Source: an uncultured Algibacter sp.
GTDB lineage: Bacteria > Bacteroidota > Bacteroidia > Flavobacteriales > Flavobacteriaceae
DNA length: 64,000 nucleotides
Assembly: GCF_947495675.1 (NCBI RefSeq)
Contig: NZ_CANLZX010000001.1
Location: 62,001-126,000 of the forward strand
Direction: 5' to 3'
Below, piece after piece: positions 10,164 to 18,329 of this stretch; position 1 is the stretch's first letter, and the number at the start of each line of letters is the position of its first letter. The notes under the pieces were generated by a model. That model searched no databases. It worked only from the letters and a program-made list of their open reading frames with translations, and was not told where the DNA came from. Both the position numbers and the translations under genes were made by a program.

Positions 10164-10841
10164 TTATTGTTCAACTCTTTTAATTTTACCTCCTAAAACT
10201 CTACTTTCATCTATCTGATCTGGATTACCATGTATAAAAATATTACCTCCAGCTCTTACTTTAGCAACTACTTTTTTTGTTGCATTTACATGAGCTTCTC
10301 CAGCAGCTCTTATTGAGACTTCGGTTAATTCTGTTTTTAAAAGTTTACCATTATAATCGCCTCCTGTATAAATAGAAACGTCTTGATGTTTTGCTACACC
10401 AGCTGCAGCTATATCTGCACCTGTAACAGCTCTAACATTAATATATTTAACATCAACATTTACATCTATTTTACCACCTTCTTGTGCATTTAAATCAATT
10501 TCAAATTGATTAATGGTATCTTCTGAATGAACATAGGACCCTTCATTTGCATCAATTACATCAATATTTGTATAGTATAACTTTACTTTAGTTTTATTAC
10601 CATCAAAAGCTTCTTCAAGCTTCATTTTTATTTTTAATGTACCGTTTTTATTATTTACTAAAACGTTGGTAGCATTTTTTCCAGTAATACTAATTTTATC
10701 ATTATCAGATTTAATAAGTTCTACTTCTATTAAATCATAAACTTTTAATTCACTAAATTCTCCTATAGTTTTTTCTATTGGGTTTTGTGATAAACATATT
10801 GTTGATACAAAAAGTACAATTACTTTAATTAGAGTTTTCAT
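10164..10841 (-). CDS. GIN-domain (DUF2807, head-GIN) exported protein
   Basis: 225 residues with a signal peptide (MKTLIKVIVLFVSTICLSQ). The rest is a right-handed beta-helix-like GIN domain rich in short beta strands and Gly turns (KISITGKNATNVLVNNKNGTLKIKM; VRAGGNIFIHGNPDQI). The family is common in Bacteroidota as periplasmic or surface proteins of unknown function; some are suspected adhesins. It ends in an arginine/lysine-rich tail (GGKIKRVEQ). It lies between the polysaccharide locus and the ybjQ gene on the same strand with gaps of about 80-110 bases, so it may be its own unit. No biochemical role can be assigned. Confidence 0.8.
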   Translation of the reverse strand: MKTLIKVIVLFVSTICLSQNPIEKTIGEFSELKVYDLIEVELIKSDNDKISITGKNATNVLVNNKNGTLKIKMKLEEAFDGNKTKVKLYYTNIDVIDANEGSYVHSEDTINQFEIDLNAQEGGKIDVNVDVKYINVRAVTGADIAAAGVAKHQDVSIYTGGDYNGKLLKTELTEVSIRAAGEAHVNATKKVVAKVRAGGNIFIHGNPDQIDESRVLGGKIKRVEQ

Positions 10842-10920
10842 GTATTTTATTTTTAGTGAAAACGTAAAATTATTAATAATTGTTATGTAGTAGATTAACT
10901 TTATGAAAACATTATAATAA

Positions 10921-11214
10921 TTAAATAACCTTTACAGCGGTACCTGTTACAGAAACAAAAAAATATGAACCAGCTTCGGTTTCCATATCTAATTGGATTC
11001 CAACAATAGCATTAGCTTTTAGGTTTAAAGCATTCTCTTTTAAATTTTGAAAAGCTTCTTCTTTTGCTTTATTAATAATATTAGATATTAATTTCATATT
11101 CTTTTCTGTTTTAAAAGAAAACGACGTTTTAATATTACTAGAAACTCCTGTAACAATACCTAAATAATCTTGAATTTTATGGCCTTCAATAGAGTTTGTT
11201 GTTGTAAGTATCAT
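10921..11214 (-). CDS. YbjQ-family (heavy-metal-binding domain, UPF0145) protein
   Basis: 97 residues, close to the family's usual 100-110. It starts MILTTTNSIEGHKIQDYLGIVTG, which is the typical YbjQ opening (TTT..IEG..I..YLGIV.G). It continues with a helical stretch (ARE-like KAKEEAFQNLKENA) and the conserved LKANAIVGIQLD and VTGTAVKV blocks. YbjQ proteins form pentameric rings and are annotated as heavy-metal-binding on weak grounds; the true role is unknown. There is no signal peptide, so it is cytoplasmic. It sits 52 bases from the 3' end-side neighbour rnr on the same strand. Confidence 0.85.
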   Translation of the reverse strand: MILTTTNSIEGHKIQDYLGIVTGVSSNIKTSFSFKTEKNMKLISNIINKAKEEAFQNLKENALNLKANAIVGIQLDMETEAGSYFFVSVTGTAVKVI

Positions 11215-11266
11215 AATTTATAAATTTAATATAAGTTGTAATAAATCTTTAAATGTTACAAATTAT

Positions 11267-13468
11267 TTAAGATTCTTGAGGTTTACCTATTAAATTAAAA
11301 TCTAAGTGTTTTTTAACTAAATCGGTGTTTTTTACTTTTACAATAACTTCATCTCCTAATTGATAAACTAACCCATTATTTCTACCAACCATAGCATATA
11401 AATCTTGATCGAAGGCATAATGATCGTCTTTCATATCGCGAACACTTACCATACCTTCGCATTTATTTGAAATAATTTCTACGTAAATACCCCAATCTGT
11501 TACTCCAGAAATTACACCAACAAATTCTTCATCTTTATGGTCTTCCATAAAACGAATTTGCATGTATTTGATAGAATCGCGTTCAGCTCTTGTAGCTAAC
11601 CCTTCCATATTACTAGAATGGTTACATTTTTCTTTGTACTCTTCTTCATTGGCAGATTTCCCACCATCAAGATAATGTTGCAATAAACGATGTGCCATAA
11701 CATCTGGATAACGACGAATTGGTGATGTAAAATGACTATAATAATCAAAAGCTAAACCGTAATGGCCAATATTATGTGTAGTGTATTCAGCTTTACTCAT
11801 ACTACGGATAGTTAAAGTATCAACTAAATTTTGCTCTTTTTTTCCGTTTACTTCTTTTAATAAATTATTTAAAGAGGCTGTTGTACTTTTTCGATCTTTA
11901 AAATTAAGTTTATAACCAAAACGGCCTACAACATTTTGTAATGAAGCTAATTTACTATCATCTGGTTCGTCATGTACACGATACACAAAGGTTTTTTTAG
12001 GCGATTGTTTTCCAACAAATTCCGACACCTTCCGGTTAGCTAATAACATAAACTCTTCAATTAGTTTATTAGCATCTTTACTGGTTTTAAAAAATACACC
12101 AACTGGATTAGCTTGTTCGTCTAAATTAAATTTTACTTCTACTTTATCAAAAGAAATAGCACCTTCACGCATACGTTGTCCGCGCATTATTTTAGCGAGA
12201 GTATCCATTTTTAAAATGGCATCTGCTAATTTTTGATCGGTTTGATATGCTTTTCCTGTTAAAGAAACCTCTGCAGGTATATTGTTTGTTTTAGATTCTA
12301 TAACCGCTTGTGCTTCTTCGTAAGCATAACGAGCATCACTATAAGTTACCGTACGTCCAAACCATTGGTTTTTAATTTCAGCTTTATCATTCATTTGAAA
12401 AACTGCTGAAAAAGTATATTTCTCTTCATGTGGTCGTAACGAACATGCATTGTTTGATAATACTTCTGGAAGCATAGGTACAACACGATCTACTAAATAT
12501 ACAGAAGTTGCACGCTCATAAGCTTCATCATCTAAAATAGTACCTTCTTGTAAATAGTGTGATACATCGGCAATATGGATTCCTATTTCATATAAACCAT
12601 TATTTAAAACTTCAAATGAAAGTGCATCATCAAAATCTTTAGCATCTTTAGGATCTATAGTAAAGGTTAAATCTTTACGCATATCGCGTCTATTTGCTAT
12701 TTCTTTTTCTGTAATAGAAGTATCTATTTCGTTAGCAAATTGTTCAACTTCATGAGGAAATTCTAATGGTAAACCATATTCAGCTAAAATAGCATGAATT
12801 TCGGTGTTATGTTCTCCTGGCTTACCGAGTACTTCTAGTACTTTTCCATAAGGTGAATCTGCTTTTTCTGGCCAATCTTCAAGTGATACTAAAACTTTAT
12901 CACCATCTTGAGCTTTATTAATTTTATTAATAGGAATAAAAATATCTTTATACATTTTATTACTATCAACAACTACAAAAGCAAAATTCTTTTTTTCGTG
13001 AATTTGAATAACACCTACGTATTCTGATTTTGCACGTTTAATAATATTAGTAATTTCGCCTTCTAATTTACCTCGTTTTCTACGTTTGTAAGCATAAAAT
13101 TCTACTTCATCACCATGTAATGCTTTATTGATATTGTTGGATGCTATAAACACATCATCTTCAAAATCATCACATATAACATATCCGTTTCCTTTAGCCG
13201 CTAAATCTAGTTTACCTATGTGGTATTCTGTATTTACTACGGCTTTAAATTTTCCGCGCTCTACTTGTTCAATTTCTTGTTTAGTAGCTAATTTAGCAAG
13301 TGTTTTTATAATTTGATTTCTGCTACTTGCGTCGTTAACTCCAAGTTTAGCAGCAATTTGTTTATAGTTAAAACTCTGGTTTCTTTCTTTTTTTAAAATA
13401 CTTAAAATTGTATTTGTTAGGTTGGAAATACCTTTGTTTTTGGATTTCCCTTTTCTTTTTTTACTCAT
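11267..13468 (-). CDS. rnr: Ribonuclease R (RNase II family 3'-5' exoribonuclease)
   Basis: 733 residues, matching RNase R. A basic N-terminus (MSKKRKGKSKNKG) is followed by a winged-helix segment, cold-shock domains (about 70-230) and the RNB catalytic domain. The active-site segment is TIDPKDAKDFDDALSFE (about 271-287), with the cluster of metal-binding aspartates, and IGIHIADVSHYL follows. FTSPIRRYPDVMAHRLLQ is the other RNB hallmark. A C-terminal S1 domain (GVISGVTDWGIYVEI) binds RNA. The enzyme degrades structured RNA and takes part in rRNA and tmRNA quality control. Its start faces the long AT-rich intergenic region at 13.5-14.1 kb. Confidence 0.96.
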   Translation of the reverse strand: MSKKRKGKSKNKGISNLTNTILSILKKERNQSFNYKQIAAKLGVNDASSRNQIIKTLAKLATKQEIEQVERGKFKAVVNTEYHIGKLDLAAKGNGYVICDDFEDDVFIASNNINKALHGDEVEFYAYKRRKRGKLEGEITNIIKRAKSEYVGVIQIHEKKNFAFVVVDSNKMYKDIFIPINKINKAQDGDKVLVSLEDWPEKADSPYGKVLEVLGKPGEHNTEIHAILAEYGLPLEFPHEVEQFANEIDTSITEKEIANRRDMRKDLTFTIDPKDAKDFDDALSFEVLNNGLYEIGIHIADVSHYLQEGTILDDEAYERATSVYLVDRVVPMLPEVLSNNACSLRPHEEKYTFSAVFQMNDKAEIKNQWFGRTVTYSDARYAYEEAQAVIESKTNNIPAEVSLTGKAYQTDQKLADAILKMDTLAKIMRGQRMREGAISFDKVEVKFNLDEQANPVGVFFKTSKDANKLIEEFMLLANRKVSEFVGKQSPKKTFVYRVHDEPDDSKLASLQNVVGRFGYKLNFKDRKSTTASLNNLLKEVNGKKEQNLVDTLTIRSMSKAEYTTHNIGHYGLAFDYYSHFTSPIRRYPDVMAHRLLQHYLDGGKSANEEEYKEKCNHSSNMEGLATRAERDSIKYMQIRFMEDHKDEEFVGVISGVTDWGIYVEIISNKCEGMVSVRDMKDDHYAFDQDLYAMVGRNNGLVYQLGDEVIVKVKNTDLVKKHLDFNLIGKPQES

Positions 13469-14137
13469 TTAATTTTGTAATCATTTTCAATTCCTAAGGT
13501 ATAGGAAATTTTGTTATTTAATAGCATTATACACGTGAAGAAATTGCTATTTATTTTTACAAAGCTACGTTTTTAAAATTAAACAGTTATTTTCTTAATT
13601 CTAATTCAATATTATATACACTTAAATAAATAAAAGTTTTAGTTTAAATTTCTATATTTTTTGAGTTATCCACATTATATATAATACAATCATTTTTCTT
13701 TTAAAAATTTAAAAAATAAATGGTGATTATTATAGTGTGTTAATAGCGGTATAACTTTTTTATTTTTTATTTTGATATATATATTATTGAATGTTGTTGA
13801 TACGTAATGAACAATTTATTATTAGTTAACATATTTAATATTAAGCTCTTTAAAAATACTATTAACAATTGTTAGAAACTACTATTAACAACAATTTTTA
13901 ATAAGTATTACACATTTTGTAGCTAACAACTATACCTTTTAGTGCTTATAACTTAACTAAAAATTTACATTAACTTATTTGCATGTTAATTAAATGTTAT
14001 GGATTGAAAAATTAACTGAATAATCCTAATTTTACTTTTAGAAAACAATAAACAGTTATTAACAAGTAATGAATATAATAATACACATTGTTTATAATTA
14101 CTACCTTTGTCTATCTATATAAAAATAAAGAATAATA
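13469..14137. other. 669-base AT-rich gene-free region with a DnaA box; candidate replication origin
   Basis: No coding frame of convincing length exists here between the divergent rnr and rpiB genes. The stretch is extremely A+T rich. It contains one perfect DnaA box (TTATCCACA, 13666-13674) and three copies of TATTAACAA (13860-13868, 13883-13891, 14057-14065), the first two as a 12-base direct repeat TACTATTAACAA 23 bases apart. TTATTAACA at 14056 differs from the DnaA box at two central bases. Divergent transcription away from the region also fits an origin, but a single perfect box is weak evidence. It may simply be a long double promoter region. Confidence 0.35.
14102..14109 (+). promoter_or_regulatory. 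Probable -7 promoter box of the rpiB operon
   Basis: TACCTTTG fits the Bacteroidota -7 consensus TAnnTTTG exactly. It ends 28 bases before the rpiB ATG, giving a predicted leader of about 22 bases. No good TTG/TTTG -33 element lies at the right spacing. Confidence 0.55.
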
Positions 14138-14572
14138 ATGACAATTTCTATAGGAAACGATCACGCAGGAACAGAATACAAATTTGCTATAAAAGCCTTA
14201 TTAGAATCTAAAGGAATTACCGTTAATAATTACGGTACAGATACTAATGATAGAGCAGATTATGCAGATTTTGGGCATCCAGTTGCTCAAGATGTTGAAA
14301 CTAATAAAGCCGATTTTGGAATTTTAATTTGTGGAAGTGCAAATGGAGTTGCTATGACAGCAAATAAACACCAAAAAATACGTGCTGGTTTATGTTGGAA
14401 TAATGAAATTGTAGAATTAGTAAGACTTCATAATGATGCAAATATATTATGTATTCCTGCTAGATTTACCGCTATACCTCAAGCATTAAAAATGGTTGAA
14501 ACTTTTTTAAATACAGAGTTTGAAGGAGGACGACACCAAGCACGTATAGAAAAAATTCCTTTATCTTGTTAA
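14138..14572 (+). CDS. rpiB: Ribose-5-phosphate isomerase B
   Basis: 144 residues, normal for RpiB. The phosphate/sugar-binding start ISIGNDHAGTEYK (GxDHAG type) is present. The catalytic cysteine is C65 in ILICGSANG, and the ring-opening histidine H98 lies in RLHNDANIL, matching the RpiB/LacAB pattern. It interconverts ribose-5-phosphate and ribulose-5-phosphate in the pentose phosphate pathway, in the cytoplasm. It is the first gene of a tight operon: its TAA is directly followed by the ATG of the CDF transporter with no gap. Confidence 0.95.
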   Translation: MTISIGNDHAGTEYKFAIKALLESKGITVNNYGTDTNDRADYADFGHPVAQDVETNKADFGILICGSANGVAMTANKHQKIRAGLCWNNEIVELVRLHNDANILCIPARFTAIPQALKMVETFLNTEFEGGRHQARIEKIPLSC

Positions 14573-15490
14573 ATGGGACACCATCATGGTCATAATCATT
14601 CGCATGATCATAGCGACTTAAAAGGTCGTAATCTTTTTATATCTATTATATTAAACATACTAATAACTGTTGCTCAAGTTATTGGTGGTTTAATTTCTGG
14701 AAGTTTAGCTTTATTAAGTGATGCATTACATAATTTTAGTGATGTTATTTCACTTATTATTAGTTTTATAGCTAATAACTTAACTAAAAGAAAAGCTTCT
14801 TTTCAAAAAACATTTGGTTATAAACGTGCCGAAATTTTAGCTGCATTTATTAATGCGGCCACTTTAATAGTTGTTGCTATTTTACTAATTATTGAAGCTG
14901 TTAAACGGTTTAAAAACCCTCAGGAGATTGAATCAAATTTAGTGATTTGGCTTTCACTAATAGCTATTTTAGGCAATGGTTTTAGTGTTTTATTATTAAA
15001 AAAAGATGCCAAAGCTAACATGAACATGAAAAGTGCTTATTTACATTTATTAACAGATATGATGGCAAGTGTCGCTGTTTTAATTGGTGGTTTGTTAATG
15101 AAGTATTACCAAATGTATTTAGTAGATAGTATACTTACTTTTATTATTGCATTGTATTTAATCTGGATGGGTTTCGATTTACTTAAAGACTCCACTAAAG
15201 TACTTATGTTATTTACACCAGATACTATTCCAATTAAAAAAATTGTTGATGAAATTAATACTTTTGAAAGTATTAAAAATGTGCATCATGTACATGTATG
15301 GCAACTTAATGAAGATGAAATTCATTTAGAAGCTCATATAGATTTTAATAAAGATATTACATTATCTGAGTTTGATGATATTTTACATAATATTGAAGAT
15401 TTTGTTTTTAGTAAATACGATATTAACCATGTAAATATTCAACCAGAATATGGAAAAGATGATGCTAAAGATGTTATTGTACAAGATTAA
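14573..15490 (+). CDS. Cation diffusion facilitator (zinc-type) efflux transporter
   Basis: 305 residues with six predicted membrane helices and a cytoplasmic C-terminal domain. The N-terminus is a histidine-rich metal-binding tail (MGHHHGHNHSHDHSD). The HxxxD motifs expected in helices II and V of zinc CDF proteins appear as DALHNFSD and HLLTDMMA. The C-terminal domain contains VHHVHVWQLNEDEIHLEAHID, typical of the CzcD/ZitB cytoplasmic dimer domain. It most likely exports Zn2+ (possibly Co2+ or Cd2+) by proton antiport at the inner membrane. It starts immediately after the rpiB stop codon, so the two are translated from one message. Confidence 0.93.
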   Translation: MGHHHGHNHSHDHSDLKGRNLFISIILNILITVAQVIGGLISGSLALLSDALHNFSDVISLIISFIANNLTKRKASFQKTFGYKRAEILAAFINAATLIVVAILLIIEAVKRFKNPQEIESNLVIWLSLIAILGNGFSVLLLKKDAKANMNMKSAYLHLLTDMMASVAVLIGGLLMKYYQMYLVDSILTFIIALYLIWMGFDLLKDSTKVLMLFTPDTIPIKKIVDEINTFESIKNVHHVHVWQLNEDEIHLEAHIDFNKDITLSEFDDILHNIEDFVFSKYDINHVNIQPEYGKDDAKDVIVQD

Positions 15491-15492
15491 AT

Positions 15493-15936
15493 ATGTTAGA
15501 AATTAAAGTAAAATCTTTTAAAGAACTTACTAAGAATGAGTTATATAATATATTACAATTACGAAGTGAAGTTTTTGTAGTAGAGCAAGATTGTGTATAT
15601 CAAGACCTTGATGGAAAAGATGAAAAATCTCTTCATGTTATAGGTTTTAAAAATAAAAAGGTAGTTGCTTATACACGTATTTTTAAACCAGGCGATTATT
15701 TTGAATTAGCAAGTATTGGTAGAGTAGTGGTTGCCAAAAACGAAAGACACCACAAATATGGTTTTGATATTATGAATGCTTCCATAGAAGCTATTAAAAA
15801 ATATTTTAAAGAAACTTCTATAAAAATTTCAGCTCAAGTATATCTTAAAAATTTTTATAATAACTTAGGATTTAAATCTTTAGGTAATGAGTATCTTGAA
15901 GATAATATTCCGCATATTGCTATGATAAAAAATTAA
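15493..15936 (+). CDS. GNAT-family N-acetyltransferase, ElaA-like
   Basis: 147 residues, the ElaA size. It carries the ElaA-type start LYNILQLRSEVFVVEQDCVYQDLDGKD and the acetyl-CoA binding loop IGRVVVAKNERHHKYGFDIM (a variant of the R/Q-x-x-G-x-G/A motif). The C-terminal part (AQVYLKNFYNNLGFKSLGNEY) is the usual GNAT end. The substrate is unknown. It begins two bases after the CDF gene and is the third gene of the rpiB operon. Its stop codon abuts the stop codon of the convergent leucine-rich-repeat gene without a single base between them. Confidence 0.88.
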   Translation: MLEIKVKSFKELTKNELYNILQLRSEVFVVEQDCVYQDLDGKDEKSLHVIGFKNKKVVAYTRIFKPGDYFELASIGRVVVAKNERHHKYGFDIMNASIEAIKKYFKETSIKISAQVYLKNFYNNLGFKSLGNEYLEDNIPHIAMIKN

Positions 15937-17343
15937 TTAACGCTTTAAAGCAAAATACCCTCGTAAAACTTCATGGGTATTTAACACAATTTCATACCAA
16001 TAACTGTCGCTATTTAATAATTTTCCATTATAAGTTCCATCCCAATTTAAGGTACTATTTGGTAAAAATTTTATTAGTTTTCCATGACGGTTATAAATAG
16101 AAATATTGTTTACAAGATTTAATCTATCATAAACCTGCCATACATCATTTAATCCATCGTTATTTGGTGTAAAGTATTTTGGTATAAAATAATCTTCATC
16201 GTTTATAACAACTACAAAACTACTTTCATTACTATAACATGTGCTTTCATTGTAAATATAAATAGTTTGTGAAGTACTAATTACATTTCCAGTATTTAAT
16301 GGTGTTCCCATACCATTAGTTTCTGTAAAATAATTTCCATTAGTAAGTGTTGGTAAAGTATAACTTGTACCAATTACATTTTCTAACACATCTACAGGTA
16401 TAAAATCTCTACATGCATTTATTGAATTTACATAATTTAGAAAAGAAGCAGGATTCCAAGTGGTATGATTATCATTCTCATTATCAACAATAACACAATT
16501 TAAATCTGGATTAAAATCAAAATTCATAGATACAATGTTGTTATTGCTTCCATTTTTTAAATTTAAAGCACATAACATATTATTACCACAATCTAAATCT
16601 GTAAGATTAGTATTTTGAGATAAATCGAGTGATGTTAACGCGTTATTATTACATATTAAAAAAGCTAAACGATTATTGTTGGTAAAGTCTAAACTTGTTA
16701 TTTGATTTTGCTCACAAGACAAATATGATAAGTTAGTATTCGCGCTTAAATCTAAATTTGTTATCAAATTATTTCCACATAAAAATCTGTTTAAACTAAC
16801 ACTATCAGAAACATTTATAAAATTTATTTGATTGTGTTCACAAACCAACACATTTAAATTAATATTATTTGTGGTATCAAGACTTGTTAATTGATTGTAT
16901 TCGCAACGTAAAGAAATTAACAAGGGGTTTTGAGTAATATTTAGATTTGTTATTTGATTACTAAAACACCATAATCGTATTAAATTAGGCAAGTTAATAA
17001 CCTCTAAACTTGATAATTGATTGGTACTGCAATACAACTCTACAAGGTTAATGTTTTGAGAGATATTTAAAGTAGTTAATTGATTATTAGAACAATCTAA
17101 ATTGGTTAAAGCTACAAAATCTTCAATACCTGTTAAATCTAAAATGTTTTTGTTAGCAATATCTAAATCTGTGACTCCACTAATATTAGATGTTAATACA
17201 TTATCGTCTAAAGGCGGAGTATCTAAACCTAAATCAATTAAGGCTTGTTCAAAATTATCGTCAGGAACAAATGTATTTTGCGAGAAGCTGTTAATTGTAA
17301 TAAAACAGAAACTAATTAATAGACACTTAGTTTTTGAGTACAT
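15937..17343 (-). CDS. Leucine-rich-repeat protein secreted by type IX secretion (type B sorting domain)
   Basis: 468 residues. A signal peptide (ends SFSQ) is followed by LRRs with a 21-residue period, in which each repeat has the pattern L..L.C..NQ.T.LD.S.N (about 75-290). The repeats carry a Cys at the buried asparagine/cysteine position. A linker domain then leads to a C-terminal gliding-motility/type B sorting domain of about 85 residues (PKYFTPNNDGLNDVW ... ISIYNRHGKLI ... WDGTYNGK ... YFALKR). The T9SS exports such proteins across the outer membrane to the surface or medium. The binding partner is unknown; LRRs suggest protein or glycan adhesion. The downstream neighbour is convergent. 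Confidence 0.92.
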   Translation of the reverse strand: MYSKTKCLLISFCFITINSFSQNTFVPDDNFEQALIDLGLDTPPLDDNVLTSNISGVTDLDIANKNILDLTGIEDFVALTNLDCSNNQLTTLNISQNINLVELYCSTNQLSSLEVINLPNLIRLWCFSNQITNLNITQNPLLISLRCEYNQLTSLDTTNNINLNVLVCEHNQINFINVSDSVSLNRFLCGNNLITNLDLSANTNLSYLSCEQNQITSLDFTNNNRLAFLICNNNALTSLDLSQNTNLTDLDCGNNMLCALNLKNGSNNNIVSMNFDFNPDLNCVIVDNENDNHTTWNPASFLNYVNSINACRDFIPVDVLENVIGTSYTLPTLTNGNYFTETNGMGTPLNTGNVISTSQTIYIYNESTCYSNESSFVVVINDEDYFIPKYFTPNNDGLNDVWQVYDRLNLVNNISIYNRHGKLIKFLPNSTLNWDGTYNGKLLNSDSYWYEIVLNTHEVLRGYFALKR

Positions 17344-17349
17344 TTAAAT

Positions 17350-18219
17350 TTATTTAGCTTGGTCACTTGTGTAAGTAATAAGTATTTCAACACGTCTATC
17401 AAATTCAGGATCGCCACCTAGCGGAAACTTTCTTCGCATACCAACATGTCTCATGCGTTTTTTATCAATTCCTTTTTTAATAAAATAATCATAAACGTAC
17501 TTAGCTCTGGCTTCAGATAAATTTCTTTTTTTAGTTTTTCTATTTACTGCATCTCTAGTATACTGTGTACAACACACATGGCCTTGTATAGTAAAGTAAA
17601 TATCTTCACGTTCTAAAAGCGCTACAGCTATAGATTCTAATGTTTTTTTTGAATTAGGTGTTACAGTTGGGTATCCTGATTTAAATAAGATATTTTTAAA
17701 CAAAATTTTATCTCCTTTAGTGCCATCTTTTATTTGTTCTACAACACTTTTTTCTTTTATAATTTTAGGTAAGCTATCAATAACTTTTTTAACTTTAACT
17801 TCTGGTTTTGGTTGTTTAGCTTTTACAATTATTTCAACTTTTCTATTTAAACCTCTTATTTTTAATAGATTTTCTTCTTCAACTATTTTAAGAAGTATTT
17901 CTCCTTTTCCATCTACATTAGTTATTAGTGATTCGCTAATTTCGTTATTAGCAAAAATAGCTTTTATAGCATCGGCACGTTGTTGAGAGAGTATTAAGTT
18001 ATAGGTGTCTGCACCTCTATCATCACAAAAACCAAATATAGAAATAGATGCTATATCAATATCATTTAAAGTAGAAATGAATAATAATAAACGGTTTTTT
18101 TCTGTATTAGGAACCTCGTATTTATCTGTATCAAAATAAACTTCTTGTGTTAATTCTTTCTGAGAAAAAGATAAAACACTACTAAAAGTAAATAATATTA
18201 ATACCAAAAATTTATTCAT
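17350..18219 (-). CDS. Periplasmic protein with two OmpA-like domains
   Basis: 289 residues from the ATG at 18219, where a signal peptide (MNKFLVLILFTFSSVLSFSQ) begins; an upstream in-frame start adds 23 residues without a signal and is rejected. Two OmpA C-terminal-like domains are present. The first (about 25-130) contains VYFDTDKYEV and FGFCDDRGADTYNLILSQQRADAI. The second (about 180-285) contains ILFKSGYPTV, IQGHVCC, NLSEARAKYVYDYFIKKGI and DRRVEILI. There is no beta barrel. Such domains bind peptidoglycan diaminopimelate, so a wall-anchoring role is likely. The gene ends six bases before the start of the LRR gene, suggesting cotranscription. Confidence 0.85.
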   Translation of the reverse strand: MNKFLVLILFTFSSVLSFSQKELTQEVYFDTDKYEVPNTEKNRLLLFISTLNDIDIASISIFGFCDDRGADTYNLILSQQRADAIKAIFANNEISESLITNVDGKGEILLKIVEEENLLKIRGLNRKVEIIVKAKQPKPEVKVKKVIDSLPKIIKEKSVVEQIKDGTKGDKILFKNILFKSGYPTVTPNSKKTLESIAVALLEREDIYFTIQGHVCCTQYTRDAVNRKTKKRNLSEARAKYVYDYFIKKGIDKKRMRHVGMRRKFPLGGDPEFDRRVEILITYTSDQAK

Positions 18220-18329
18220 AAAAGGGCTTTGAATAGGTGCTAAATATACTATTTTTAATCTAAAATCATGCCACAAGCCAATATTCATGCGGTTTTGTAT
18301 GAATTACTATAAGTTTAAAAAGCTTATAA

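Noticed and set aside
13831-14065. CRISPR-like array from the TATTAACAA repeats
   Set aside because: Repeats are only 9-12 bases, irregularly spaced and in AT-rich DNA; no cas genes are present.
17720-17986. 88-codon plus-strand frame inside the OmpA-domain gene
   Set aside because: It lies wholly antisense to a well-supported gene and shows low-complexity hydrophobic composition typical of shadow frames.
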